Shown: positions 54,517 through 64,000 of the stretch, one piece after another
How the letters are laid out: the number at the start of each line of letters is the position of its first letter
Position numbering within the stretch: the first letter of the stretch is position 1
DNA from: Patagioenas fasciata
Taxonomy: Eukaryota > Chordata > Aves > Columbiformes > Columbidae
Assembly: GCF_037038585.1 (NCBI RefSeq)
Contig: NC_092559.1
Location: 18,152,488 to 18,216,487, forward strand
DNA length: 64,000 nt
Reading direction: 5' to 3'
Translations under genes and position numbers: made by a program
The notes under the pieces: generated by a model
Told to the model about the DNA's origin: nothing
The model's database searches: none
What the model saw: only the letters and a program-made list of their open reading frames with translations

Positions 54517-55154
54517 GTGAATTACACTGGTTTAAAAACGTTGTGGAATAAGATATATCAGTTATTTTCTACATTGTGTTCGGTGATACCATACTTGTGC
54601 TGGGCATTCTTTCTGAATCGAAGTATTAATTATATAACAACAAGAAACTGGACGATAGTTATGATGATACTGTGTGGTTTGGCACTGGTTTATTTCATTA
54701 TACCGCAACCGCTAATGAATTTCTACTCGTTTCTGCTTTACCTTGAAAAACCTCCAGGAGAGATAAAGCAAAAAACAGCTATGTGTTTGCTAATTGGTCA
54801 AGCGAATCTTTAGAAATGCTGACTAACAATACTTTTGCTTTCTTGCTAGGAGAGTTTACAAATGTTTTAGAGAGCTTTGAATATCCTTGGAGCTTTGATA
54901 GAACTGTGATGGTGTTATTTGGTTTGCTGAATGTGTGTCAGTTTGTGTTACTGTTAAGAGAAATGAGGTTCAATAGGAGTTTTGCGTCTCTTTTTAGTCC
55001 TGAGATATGCGGTGTGTCTTCGGAAGCTTTAGCAAAAAACACTCCTAGCCACTGGAGAAAAAACAAAACAGTGAAAGCTGCTGCTGCAGCCACTGCTCCC
55101 CCCCATCACAGACACTGCTGCTTCGCAGGCCCAAGCTCCATCTCATCCGCATAG
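54517..55154 (+). pseudogene. F2 N-terminal Gag-region ORF with membrane segments
   Basis: The 54517-54813 frame starts MNYTGLKTLWNKIYQLFST and contains TIVMMILCGLALVYFIIPQ. A frameshift near 54785 leads to the 54783-55154 frame with NNTFAFLLGEFTNVLESFEYP, then TVMVLFGLLNVCQFVLLLRE, then a basic, Ala-rich tail. The hydrophobic segments, the ESFEYPWSFDRT block and spacing are conserved with F3, whereas the lesions differ. That argues that the ancestor encoded one protein of more than 200 residues here. No signal-peptide cleavage motif is evident; charged residues precede the hydrophobic stretch. Confidence 0.68.
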
Positions 55155-55180
55155 CTCCTCTGCCAAGATCGCTGCAGATA

Positions 55181-56360
55181 ATGTTACTTCTCCAGCCTCA
55201 AAGCCTAACAAGGCAGCCCCTCCTTCCTCACACACTGGGCACTGTTGCTGCTGTAACCATAACAATCACTATGATTATGCCCATGCCAGTGACAGTCATT
55301 CATACTCTGGAAATGAATCAGATGATGGTGAGCCCATATCAGCATCAGTTGCCAGTTGTAAGAAAGTCACTAGAAAGACTCCTTGTGCAGCAGGTGATGG
55401 CACAGGGGCCACAGGGCCAACATCAACCCAAGGGGCATCACCAGCGCAGGGAGGAGATGAAGTGACCACCACTTGGTCCTTTTCTCCAGGTGAGCTTAGA
55501 GATCTGCGAAAGACTTCAGTCATCGTGAAAGCGAGAATATTGTAACCTGGCTGCTCCGATGCTGGGATAATGCGGAAGAAACAATTGAATTGGAAGGTGG
55601 TGAAGCTAGGCAGCTGGGATGTCTGTCAAAAGATTCCACCATTGATAGGGCAATTTCAAGAGAGCCTAACGCCACTACCCTCTGGACCCGACTCCTGGCA
55701 GCTATGAAAGTAAGATTTCCCTACAAGGAAGATTGTATATGCACATTAGGGAAATGGAACACTATGGAGGGAGGTATCCAGTTCCTGAGAGAATTAGCTG
55801 TGTGAGAGATCATCTCTTTTGGACCAAAGATGGGACAGACCCAGATAGAATTATTTGTACAAGACCTCTGTGGCGCAGATTTGTACAAAGTGCACCACCT
55901 GCATATGCTAAGTCATTGGCAGCAATGCTCTGGTCAGCTGAAGGTAATCAAAGGATTTCTCATGTGATTGAGTAGCTCTGGGACTTTGGGAACAACCTTG
56001 CTGGTTCTCTATGGGCTTGTGTCTCTGCTGTGGAGAAATTGTGTGAAAAATTTGATGACCGGTTTGAAAAGCTGTTGCAAGAGATCAAAGAACTCAGAGA
56101 AGACAGGTGCCATTAATGACTTGTATGAACCTATGTTTCAACTATTAGGAGAAGGACTTTTCAATCTCAAGAGAGAAGACAGAGGCAGTCCACAAAAAGA
56201 GGTTCACTGTGGTTCTTCCTACGTGAGCAGGGAGAAAACATGAGTAGGTGGCATAGAAGGCCTACCTCAGAAATTCAAGAACGAGTACATCAGTTAAAAG
56301 GAAAAACTCCTAGGAAAATGGCTGCTCCAGTTTACAAAAAGGGGCAGAAAAGATTCTGAT
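55181..56360 (+). pseudogene. F2 gag, capsid region, broken
   Basis: The His/Cys cluster HCCCCNHNNHYDY (about 55230) is followed by a Ser/Gly/Thr-rich linker. Capsid-like readings cover 55545-55980 (VTWLLRCWDNAEETIELEG, ARQLGCLSKDSTIDRAIS, ICTRPLWRRFVQSAP). A C-terminal helical region contains SAVEKLCEKFDD-type sequence in shifted frames. At least four frameshifts are present. The nucleocapsid would follow but no CCHC box was found. Confidence 0.68.
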
Positions 56361-56469
56361 GCTCTTGAAGGGACCTCTAATTCACACCCAGAGACTGTGC
56401 AAAACAGGAATTAGAGGTGCCCTGCCTCCAACCAGGTGGAAGAAAGGGATAACAGAGTCTATTGAACTG

Positions 56470-56972
56470 TACAAATACGCTGGCCTGGTATAACACACCC
56501 CCAGGAGTACAAAGCTTTAGTGGACATTAGTTCTCAGTGCACAATAATTCCTTCTAATTATAAAGGAACGCAATCCATCAATATTGTTGGAGTGACTGAG
56601 GGATCCCAGGAACTGACTGTTGTAGAGGCTGAAATGAGCCTAAACTGGAAAAACTGGCAAAAGCATCCCATTGTGACTGGTCCAGATGCTCCGTGCATCC
56701 TTGGTATAGACTACCTCAGGAGAGGGTATTTTAAGGACTCAAAAAGGTATAGGTGGGCATTTGGTATAGCAGCTGTGGACACTGAGAAAATTGAACAGCT
56801 GTCTGATTTGCCTGGTCTTTCAGATGACCCTTCTGTTGTAGGACTGCTGATGGTTGACGATCAGCAGGTGCCAATTGCTACCACGACGGTGCATTGCAGG
56901 CAGTATCGCACCAATCGAGATTCCTATCCAGAGGTTGATACATCAATTGGAAAGCCAGGGTGTGATCAGTAA
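56470..56972 (+). pseudogene. F2 protease, active site mutated
   Basis: The frame 56520-56972 keeps the family's IVTGPDAPCILGIDYLRRG block. The catalytic DTGA reads DISS (VDISSQCTIIPS), which would abolish aspartic protease activity. F3 retains DTGA at the same place. Confidence 0.82.
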
Positions 56973-57654
56973 GACTCGCTCATCTTTTAACAGCCCAATT
57001 TGGCCAGTGCGTAAATCTAGTGATGAGTGGAGACTAACTGTAGACTGTCGTGGCCTGAATGAAGTTACGCCACCACTGAGTGCTTCTGTGCCTGACATGC
57101 TAGAACTGCAATTTGAACTGGAGTCAAAGGCAGCTAAATGGTATGCTACAATTGACATTGCTAATGCATTTTTCTCTATTCCTGTAGCAGCAGAGTGCAG
57201 GCCGCAGTTTGCTTTCACCTGGAGGGGCATCCAGTATACATGGAATTGCTTGCCCCAGGGGTGGAAACACAGTCCTACCATCTGCCATGGTCTGATCCAG
57301 AACACGCTGGAACAAGGTAAAGCTCCAGAACACTTGCAATATATTGATGACATCATTGCATGGGGCAACACAGCGAAAGAAGTCTTCGAGAAAGGTGAGA
57401 GAATAATTCAGATTCTTTTGGATGCTGGTTTTGCCATAAAACGAAGCAAGGTCAAGGGACCTGCACGAGAGATCCAGTTTTTAGGAATAAAATGGCAAGA
57501 TGGCCGTCGTCAGATCCCAATGGATGTGATCAACAAAATTGCAGCAATGTCTCCACCTACTAATAAAAAGGAGACACAGACTTTCCTGGGCATTGTAGGT
57601 TTTTGGAGAATGCATATTCCTGACTACAGTCACATTGTGAGCCCTCCAATTTGA
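56854..57654 (+). pseudogene. F2 reverse transcriptase
   Basis: 266 codons without a stop. Motifs are LTVDCRGLNEVTPPLS, WYATIDIANAFFSIPVA, LPQGWKHSPTICHG, the catalytic YIDDIIAWGN, and the thumb/connection start FLGIKWQDGRRQIPM. A stop or frame change occurs at 57652 (SPPI then stop), and the connection domain resumes in another frame to RNase H. The upstream protease frame overlaps, so a frameshift separates protease from RT in this copy. Confidence 0.86.
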
Positions 57655-57712
57655 GTGGGGCCAGGAAAAACTACAAGCCTTTGAACAAATTAAGTGTGAG
57701 ATAACTCATGCG

Positions 57713-58621
57713 GTGGCCCTTGGACCAGTTCGGACTGGACTAGATGTTAAAAATGTGCTCTACACCGCAGCCGGAGATAATGGTCCTACCTGGAACCTCT
57801 GGCAGAAAGCACCAGGAGAAACACGAGGCCGACCCTTAAGTTTTTGGAGTCGAGGATACAAAGGATCTGAGGCCAGCTATACTCCAACTGGAAAAGAGAT
57901 ACTAGCAGCATATGAAGGAGTTCGAGCTGCTTCAGAAGTTATCGGTACTGAAGCACAACTCCTAGCAATTCAACTGCCGGTGCTGAGCTGGATGTTCAAA
58001 GGGACGGTTCCGTCTACACATCATGCAACCGAAGTTACATGGAGTAAATGGATTGCACTGATCACGCAACGAGCTTGAACTGGAAATCCCAATCGCCCAG
58101 GGATCTTAGAAGTGATTACAGACTGGCCAGAAAGCAAAGACTTTGGGATGTCTCCAGATGAGGAGGAAGTAACATGTGCTGGAGAAGCACCACCATATAA
58201 TACACTTTCAGAGACTGATAAGCAGTATGCACTGTTCACAGATGGATCCTGTCGTCTTGTAGGAAAACATCGAAGGTGGAAAGCTGCTATGTGGAGTCCC
58301 ACACGACAAGTTACAGAAGCCACTGAAGGACAAGGTGAATCTAGTCAATTTGCAGAAGTGAAAGCCATCCAGCTGGCTTTGGACATTGCTGAACGAGAGA
58401 AGTGGCCAGTACTTCATCTCTATACTGACTCATGGATGGTAGCAAATGCCTTGTGGGGGTGGCTACAGCAATGGAAGAAAAGCAACTGGCAGCGCAGAGG
58501 TAAACCCATTTGGACTGCCACACTGTGGCAAGACATTGCTGCTCAGCTAGAGAGCCTGCCTGCCAAAGTTCGTCATGTAGATGCTCATGTGCCTAAAGTC
58601 GAGCCACTGAGGAACATCTAA
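57713..58621 (+). pseudogene. F2 connection and RNase H
   Basis: The 57713-58078 frame is the connection (VLYTAAGDNGPTWNLWQ), ending at a stop. The 58112-58621 frame holds RNase H, with catalytic-type blocks LFTDGSCRLV, GESSQFAEVKAIQLALD and LYTDSWMVANALWGW, then HVDAHVPK. The D-E-D layout is preserved. Confidence 0.85.
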
Positions 58622-58665
58622 ACAACCAACAAGCAGATCAAACTGCCAAGATTCAAGTAACTGAG

Positions 58666-59570
58666 GTGGACTTGGACTGGCAACGTAAAGGTGAACTTTT
58701 CTTAGCTCGATGGGCCCATGATGCTTCAGGGCATCAAGGTAGAGATGCAACACAGAAATGGGAGCGTGATGGTGGGGTGGACTTAACTATGGACACTATT
58801 TCACAGGTTATTCATGAATGTGAAACTTGTGCTGAAATCAAACAAGTGAAACGGTTAAAGCCTGTATGGTATGGGAGGTGATGGTTAAAGTATAAGTATG
58901 GAGAAGCTTGGCAGATTGATTATATTACACTTCCACAAACACGTCAAGGTAAGCGTTATGTACTTACAATGGTGGAAGCAGCCACTGGATGGTTGGAAAC
59001 ATATGCCGTACCTCATGCTACAGCCCAAAATACTATCTTGGGCCTTGAAAAGCAAGTCTTTTGGTGTCATGGTACGCCAGAAAGAATTGAATCAGACAAT
59101 GGTACTCATTTCAAAAACAGTATTATAGACAATTGGGCCAAAGAACATGGTATTGAGTGGGTATATCAGATTCCATATCATGCACCAGCCTCTAGGAAAA
59201 TTGAAAGGTACAATGGTTTGTTAAAAACTACACTAAAGGCACTTCTTGGTGGTGGAACCTTTAAAAACTGGGATTCACATTTAGCAAAAGCCACTTGGTT
59301 GGTCAACACTAGAGGATAAACCAATCGAGCCGGGCCTGCTCAATCAGAAATTCTTCGTACTCTGGAAGGAGAGAAAGTCCCTGTAGTACACATTAAAAAT
59401 ATGTTAGGAAAGGCAGTCTGGGTTACTCCTGCCTCAGGCAAAGGCAAGCCCATTCGTGGGATTGTTTTTGCCCAGGGACCTGGCAGCACCTGGTGGGTGA
59501 TGCTTAAGGATGGAGAAGTTCGGTGTGTACCTCAAGGGGATTTGATTTTAGGTGAAAATATGCAATGCTG
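58666..59570 (+). pseudogene. F2 integrase
   Basis: The H-H-C-C zinc region (ARWAHDASGHQGRDA, then VIHECETCAEI) lies at 58666-58881. A stop follows, then the DDE core: IDYITLPQT-type start (about 58915), ESDNGTHFKNS with its Asp (59090), and IERYNGLLKTTLKAL with Glu (59205). The C-terminus reads GKGKPIRGIVFAQGP and CVPQGDLILGE up to about 59560. The core frame 58969-59319 is open until a stop just past VNTRG. The style is ERV-L-like. Confidence 0.86.
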
Positions 59571-59957
59571 AACTGTATGATGTGAATTACCGCACTAACA
59601 ATGTTTAATAAGTGTCTTTCAGATCAAGACAATGGTGATGAAACCAGAGCTACCTTCTTCGAGTGGCGCCTGACAAGTTTTTCGAAGTTGATGTCTTTAA
59701 CCCACAAACAGTGGTCATGAGATGCACTTGTACCATCTTTCCTTCCCTGGGAGACTTTTGTGACAAAATGAGCTTAATGAACTTTTCAAAGGATGTTTCA
59801 CTGATTAAGATTAATTACTCCTGTGTATATATGTACATTTGCGTGTATATATATATATATATATATATATAGTAGTAGTGATTCATTAGATTGTATTGAT
59901 AGATTGTATTAATGAGGTTTAAGTATTTCCGTGAATGGCATATTATAAGGGGTAGAA
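59571..59957 (+). other. F2 3' interior: no env, TA repeat, polypurine tract
   Basis: No env-like frame is present; the only long frame is through a TA repeat at 59848-59871. The purine tract AAGGGGTAGAA lies immediately before the LTR and would prime plus-strand synthesis. The same tract precedes the F1 3' LTR. Confidence 0.75.
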
Positions 59958-60624
59958 TGTCCTGGTTTTGTTAAAAACAAGTTTCTCTTTTAGTGAATTT
60001 GCCTGTCCCCTAAAGCCTTCATATTAGCTGCATTTTCCTGGAGAACCAGATACATGTTTTGGTAAACATAGCCATGGAATGCAAAGTTATTGATAAGCAT
60101 GGATGGACATCTCGTGAGAGGGGCAACGAGAAACTGGTGACCAAGAAACTGACCAACTGTGTATAACATTCCATTCATGTGAATACTTCATATAGAAGTG
60201 GGAGATCATGAGGATCTCGTCCCTTTCCCTTTTTGCCTTTTTTGTCCCTTCTACTTATGGCTGACATTAGGAGAGGACCTTGCTAGTTGTCCCTGCAAAC
60301 TGAGGCCTAGTGAGACTGAATCCAGCTCCGGTTGGCTGCAGAGTCCAATCCAGGACTTTGGGTGCTGGCTCTGCAGTTGCTGAGACTTTCAAGATTGGTT
60401 TTGTATATTTTGTATTATTTTCTCTATTCTTATTAGTAACATTAGTAAAACATTTTTAATTTTTTCCAACTCTTCTCTCTCTGTCCTTCTTTTCCTCCCG
60501 ATCACCTGTCCTTAGTGGGAAGGGGGGAGGAGGAGGGGCAAAAGGGGGAAGTCGGGGGAGGAGAGGAGGTTAACAATACATCTGCCAGGGTTTTATTGTC
60601 ACCCCGCAGTCTAAACCCTCGACA
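59958..60624 (+). mobile_element. F2 3' LTR (type F)
   Basis: 667 bp, TGTCCTGGTTTTGTT to AAACCCTCGACA, preceded by the polypurine tract. Confidence 0.88.
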
Positions 60625-60765
60625 CTGGGGAACTAGATACATGTTTTGGTAAACATAGCAATAGAATACGAGGTTATTGATAAGGACAGATTCACATCTG
60701 GCGAGAGGGGCAACGAGAAACAGGTGACCAAGAAACTGACTGTCGAGGGTTAAGATTGTGGGGAT
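60625..60765 (+). mobile_element. LTR-F fragments at a rearranged junction
   Basis: 60625-60740 repeats the GGTAAACATAGCAATAGAA to GGTGACCAAGAAACTGAC part of LTR-F. 60741-60765 (TGTCGAGGGTTAAGATTG) is the reverse complement of an LTR-F terminus. Segment X begins next. Confidence 0.7.
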
Positions 60766-61310
60766 TGGGAAAGTGTCCGGAGAATAGAATCTTTAAGTAT
60801 AACACTTTGTTGTTTCTAAAGTGAGAAAAGCAGGACAAAAATAAAACTCTACAAGAGATCATTGAATCATTTCAGACAGTTTTACAGGCAGAATGGTTTA
60901 AACTTCAACAAGCTGAGAGAGAATTAACTGATAACACACAAGTCATAGAAAACTTGCTGAACTCTGCGAGATACTGTTCCTTATTAACCTGTTTTTTTGT
61001 AGGTATCTGTTTAAGCACATTACAGTTTAAATAAGTGTCTGTTACATGGTACAGTAAGTTCACAGACTGCTAAATCATGAGAATCCATTGACTCAATATG
61101 TGCATTTTGTGATTATACAGAAGACCCTGAGTTCTTTACTGCGTGAATGTGATGATAAGATTTTGTGTGTGACAGTTGTTACTTTTCTTTCTAGCATGCT
61201 AGCTTTATTCCAATATCCAGACTTGCACAACTCTGTGATAGGCTCTGTCTCATCTCTATGTGCTAGATTTGGCTCTTTTGTATGCACACCAAGTGAAGAG
61301 CATATTTTTA
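60766..61310 (+). pseudogene. ERV segment X, copy at right end
   Basis: It follows 53165-53700: GGGAAAGTGTCCGGAGAATA, the CAAGAGATCATTGAATCATT block, and FLSSMLALFQYPDLHNSVIG readings in the 61088-61546 frame, ending near FGSFVCTPSEE. The join to antisense F4 is at about 61310. Confidence 0.6.
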
Positions 61311-62900
61311 ACATCTTGTCCTGCCTGGACTGGCCCAAGAGCCACAGCATGGACTGTCTCCCACTTAATTTGTTCAAAGGCTTGCTGTTGCTCAGGGTCC
61401 CACTCAAAATCATTCTTCTTCCAGGTCACTTGATAAAGAGTGCTAACGATCTGACCGTAGTCTGGAATTTGCATTATCCAAAAACCCATAACCCCCAAGG
61501 AAGTCTGTCTATCCTTTTTGTTAGTTGGTGGAGACATAGCTGTTGATCACATCCATTTGGATCTGATGACGTCAATCTTGCCATCTTACTCCTAAAAACT
61601 GGATCTCCCATCCAGATCATTGACCTTACTTTGCTTTATAGCAAAACTGGTTTTCAGAAAAATTTGGATCATTCTTTCCCCTTTCTCAAAAAATTCTTCT
61701 GCTGTGTTGCCCCACATGATGACATTGTCAATGTATTGCAGGTGTTCCAGAGCTTTGCCCTGTTCCAGTGCAGTCTGGATCAGTCCATGACAAATGGTAG
61801 GGCTGTGCTTCTACTCCTGGAGCAGTTGATTCCAGGTGTCCTGGACGCCCCTCCAACTGAAAGCAAACTGGCCTGCACTCTGCTGCCAAAGGAATAGAGA
61901 AAAATGCATTAGCAATGTCAATTGTGGCATACCACTTGGTTGCCTTTGACTCCAGTTCATATTGCAGCTCTAGCACAGCAGCACTTAATGGTGGCGTGAA
62001 TTAATTCAGGCCATGATAGTCTACCGTTAGTCTCCACTCTCCATTGGACTTTTGCACTGGCCATATGAGACTGTTGAAGACTGTGTGAGTCTTACTGATC
62101 ACTCCTTGGCTCTCTAGTTAACAAATCCACTTATGGATGGGAATCAGAGAGTCTTGGTTAGTGTGATACTGGCACTGGTGCACCATCATGGTAGCAATTG
62201 GCACCTGCTGTTCTTTGACCCTCAGCAATCCTACAAGACAAGGGTCTTCCGAGAGACAGGGCAAGGTAGATAGCTGTTTCATGTCCTGTCTCCACGGCTG
62301 CTATTCCAAAGGCCCACCGGTACCCTTTTGGGTCCTTAAAATATCCTCTTCTGAGGTAGTCTATACCAAGAATACACGGAGCAACTGAACCAGTCACAAT
62401 GGAGTGTTTTTGCCAGTCCTTCCCAGTTAGACTCACTTCAGCCTCCAGTACAGTCACCTGTTGGCATCCTCCAGTCACTCCAGAAATACTGATGGGTTCT
62501 GTCCCTTCATTGGTTGATGGAATTAGAGTACATTGGGTCCTGGTGTTCACTTGAGCCTTGTACTCTTGTGAGTCTGACGTTCCAGGACATTGAATCCACA
62601 CAGCTTGTCCCTCTCCTCCACCTGGCTGGAGGCAGGGCCCCTCTAGTCCTGGTCATGGTACTCACTGCTTCCTTTTTGCAAGAATGAATCAGAAGCCCCT
62701 TCAAGAGGTTCAGAAGTAAGATCAGCCCTTCTACTCTGGGGGACTGCCCACTGGAAACTGGAGTAGCATTTTTCCTGGCAGAATCCCTTCTTGTGGTTGT
62801 CTTTCCTTGCAACTCATGTACACGTGCCTCTAGGACTGAGGTAGGTTTTCCATCCCATCTCCTCATGACTTCTCCATGGTCACACGGGAAAAGTTCTGAG
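61311..62900 (-). pseudogene. Provirus fragment F4 (minus): gag C-terminus, protease, RT
   Basis: In reverse, the gag C-terminus is at 62974-62507 (GEVMRRWDGKPTSVLEARV). Protease is at 62601-62158, where the active site reads VNTRTQCTLIPS instead of a DTG, with LGIDYLRRGYF conserved. RT is at about 62150-61540 (MLELQYELESKATKWYATI), and the connection start is at 61537-61256 (NKKDRQTSLGVMGFW, GPEQQQ-type block). It is cut at about 61310. It is a fourth relative of F1-F3, with closest resemblance to F1. Confidence 0.8.
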
Positions 62901-62904
62901 GAGA

Positions 62905-64000
62905 AGTCTGTGGTGGCATTCGTGCAAGCAAGTGGAGCAACCGTGAGAGATTTAAATGGTTCTAAGGAGCACAAGCGATCAGGGCAAGCAAACAGGGGTG
63001 TGGGGGTTTGCAGTCAGGGCATGCAGGAAGTGCGCTGCAGGCTACTTGTAGGTCCACAACCCAAGGTAGTACTTGTGCTCTAGGTCTCTGCCATAATGGT
63101 GTGCACTCGCCTCAGAGTTAAAAACAGTGCGCTTGCAGGGAAAGCCCCTGAGATGTCTCATGCTTCCACCCAGACAGAACCAGTAAGGAAGGAGACTTCA
63201 GTACAGGTGGTATGTTGCAATGAGTACCCAGACCCTATTCCTGGAGAAAAGGTAAATACCTGCACAAGGTGTGCACAGGCTGATGATCTGCTATGTCAGG
63301 TGGTTGAGTTGCAACAAACAGTTAAAAGGCTGTGCAGTATTAGAGGAGGTGAGATGGTGATAGATAGGTGGTTACAGAACCATGCTCCTGTAGCAGACAT
63401 CACTGAGAATGTAGTGGACATCACTGAGAATGAGGCACCTTGGACCCTGGTGACCCACTAAAGCAGGGCTCCATCTCAGTCTCCACCCTCCAGCATCACA
63501 ACTGAAAACAGATATGAAGCTTTAACAGCTATAGGCATCAATGAGCAAGGTCTGCAAGAAGAAACTGTACCGGTAGCACACAGTGGATACCATAAAAAGA
63601 AACTAAGAGTGTTTGTGGTGGGTGACTCTGTTAAAGGGCACTGAAGCGCACATCTGCCATCCTGACCGGGAGTCACAAGAGGTATACTGCCTTCTGGGAG
63701 CTAAGATCCAAGATGTTGCTGAGAGGGTTCCACAACTTGTCAAGAGCACAGACTGCTATCCACTGCTGCTCTTTCATGGGGGGACAAATGACACTGCAAG
63801 CCAGAGCCTGGGCAGAATCAAGGAAGACTATAAAGCCCTAGGGGCACAAGTGAAAAATATTGGTGCCCAAGTTACCTTTTCCTCCATTCTGTAGTTGGAT
63901 GAAAGGGGGTAGCCAGAAATAAATGCATAATGCACATTAACTCCTGGCTTTGAGGCTGGTGCCCTTGTGAGGGTTTTGACTTTTATGACAATGGGACATT
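62905..64000 (+). mobile_element. CR1 copy 10, 5' end, runs off the window
   Basis: A 5' UTR of about 190 bp shares the GGAGCAACC and AGCAAACAGGGGTG blocks with copy 1 and is followed by ORF1. The element continues beyond 64000. Confidence 0.8.
63096..63894 (+). pseudogene. CR1 ORF1 (copy 10), broken
   Basis: It starts MVCTRLRVKNSALAG. Cys pairs include CTRC, and the coiled coil begins LLCQVVELQQTVKRL. A stop at 63459 and a frameshift within the GDS block (FVVGDS then a shift, about 63615) break it. The 63613-63894 frame continues the esterase with LLLFHGGTNDTASQS, the GxND block of SGNH hydrolases, which is better preserved here than in copies 1 and 8. Confidence 0.78.

Larger units (their letters stand above)
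53702..60624 (+). mobile_element. Provirus F2: full-length, env-less, tRNA-Lys-primed class III-like ERV
   Basis: The order is 5' LTR (53702-54347), PBS, leader, membrane-segment ORF, gag, protease, RT, RNase H, integrase, polypurine tract and 3' LTR (59958-60624), 6.9 kb in all. Between the end of integrase (about 59570) and the 3' LTR there are fewer than 400 bp and no env. Stops and frameshifts affect gag and pol, and the protease active site is mutated. The left flank is segment X. The right flank is another piece of LTR-F, so target duplications do not match. Confidence 0.88.

Noticed and set aside
59848..59871. TA dinucleotide run as a regulatory element
   Set aside because: Simple microsatellite near the 3' end of provirus F2; no copy elsewhere in the family shows it.
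1..64000. tRNA, rRNA or other structural RNA genes
   Set aside because: None recognised on either strand; tRNA-like matches are limited to retroviral primer-binding sites.

Overview
This is a repeat-saturated stretch of bird genome, most likely from the female-specific W chromosome. Two lines of evidence support this. First, most of the window is CR1 LINEs (chicken-repeat-1 type: ORF1 with a Cys-pair motif, coiled coil and SGNH esterase; ORF2 with APE endonuclease and reverse transcriptase; 8-bp repeats at the 3' end) and avian endogenous retroviruses (ERVs). Second, the one recognisable host gene, at 1.1-2.4 kb, consists of exons 2 and 3 of a HINT-family gene whose histidine triad is degraded, the hallmark of HINTW, the W-linked HINT1 gametolog of neognath birds. 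Placement on the W is an inference.

Layout. 0-2.6 kb: a solo class II LTR, then HINTW exons 2-3 with a poly(A) signal. 2.6-10 kb: a solo LTR (type B), a nearly full-length CR1 split by a solo LTR-A, and a solo LTR-C. 10-20 kb: minus-strand CR1 copies, mixed with fragments of class I-like pol and gag and with tRNA-Trp-primed gag leaders. 20-28 kb: an inverted LTR-F, a decayed class III-like (ERV-L/spuma-like) provirus (F1) with an LTR-C in its integrase, and its 3' LTR with an LTR-A inside. 28-30 kb: two LTR-D copies and unassigned minus-strand open frames. 30.1-46.8 kb: a 16.7-kb nest flanked by a CAAGT target duplication that cuts one CR1 in two; its shell is another class III-like provirus (F3). 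47-53.7 kb: the right half of that CR1, a class I ERV interrupted by a young CR1 with a 604-codon frame, and a tRNA-Trp-primed gag remnant. 53.7-60.6 kb: a provirus with both LTRs (F2; tRNA-Lys PBS, gag, protease, RT, RNase H, integrase, no env). 60.6-64 kb: an antisense fragment of a fourth relative (F4) and the 5' end of another CR1.

How the parts relate. Nothing here is an operon. The content is a record of successive insertions, with order readable from who interrupts whom. All retroviral coding regions carry stops, frameshifts or truncations, and no intact env is seen. LTR names A-J and ERV names F1-F4 are local labels, not database names; coordinates given as approximate are limited by reading without alignment tools.

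Most notable observations: (1) LTR-C carries, between its TATA box and poly(A) signal, an array of short hairpins whose stems differ in sequence but stay paired, most followed by GTGTA; (2) the tRNA-Lys ERV family encodes, before its capsid region, an N-terminal frame with predicted membrane segments, conserved in two copies with different lesions; (3) the CAAGT-flanked nest; (4) a mosaic gag junction repeated at three loci.
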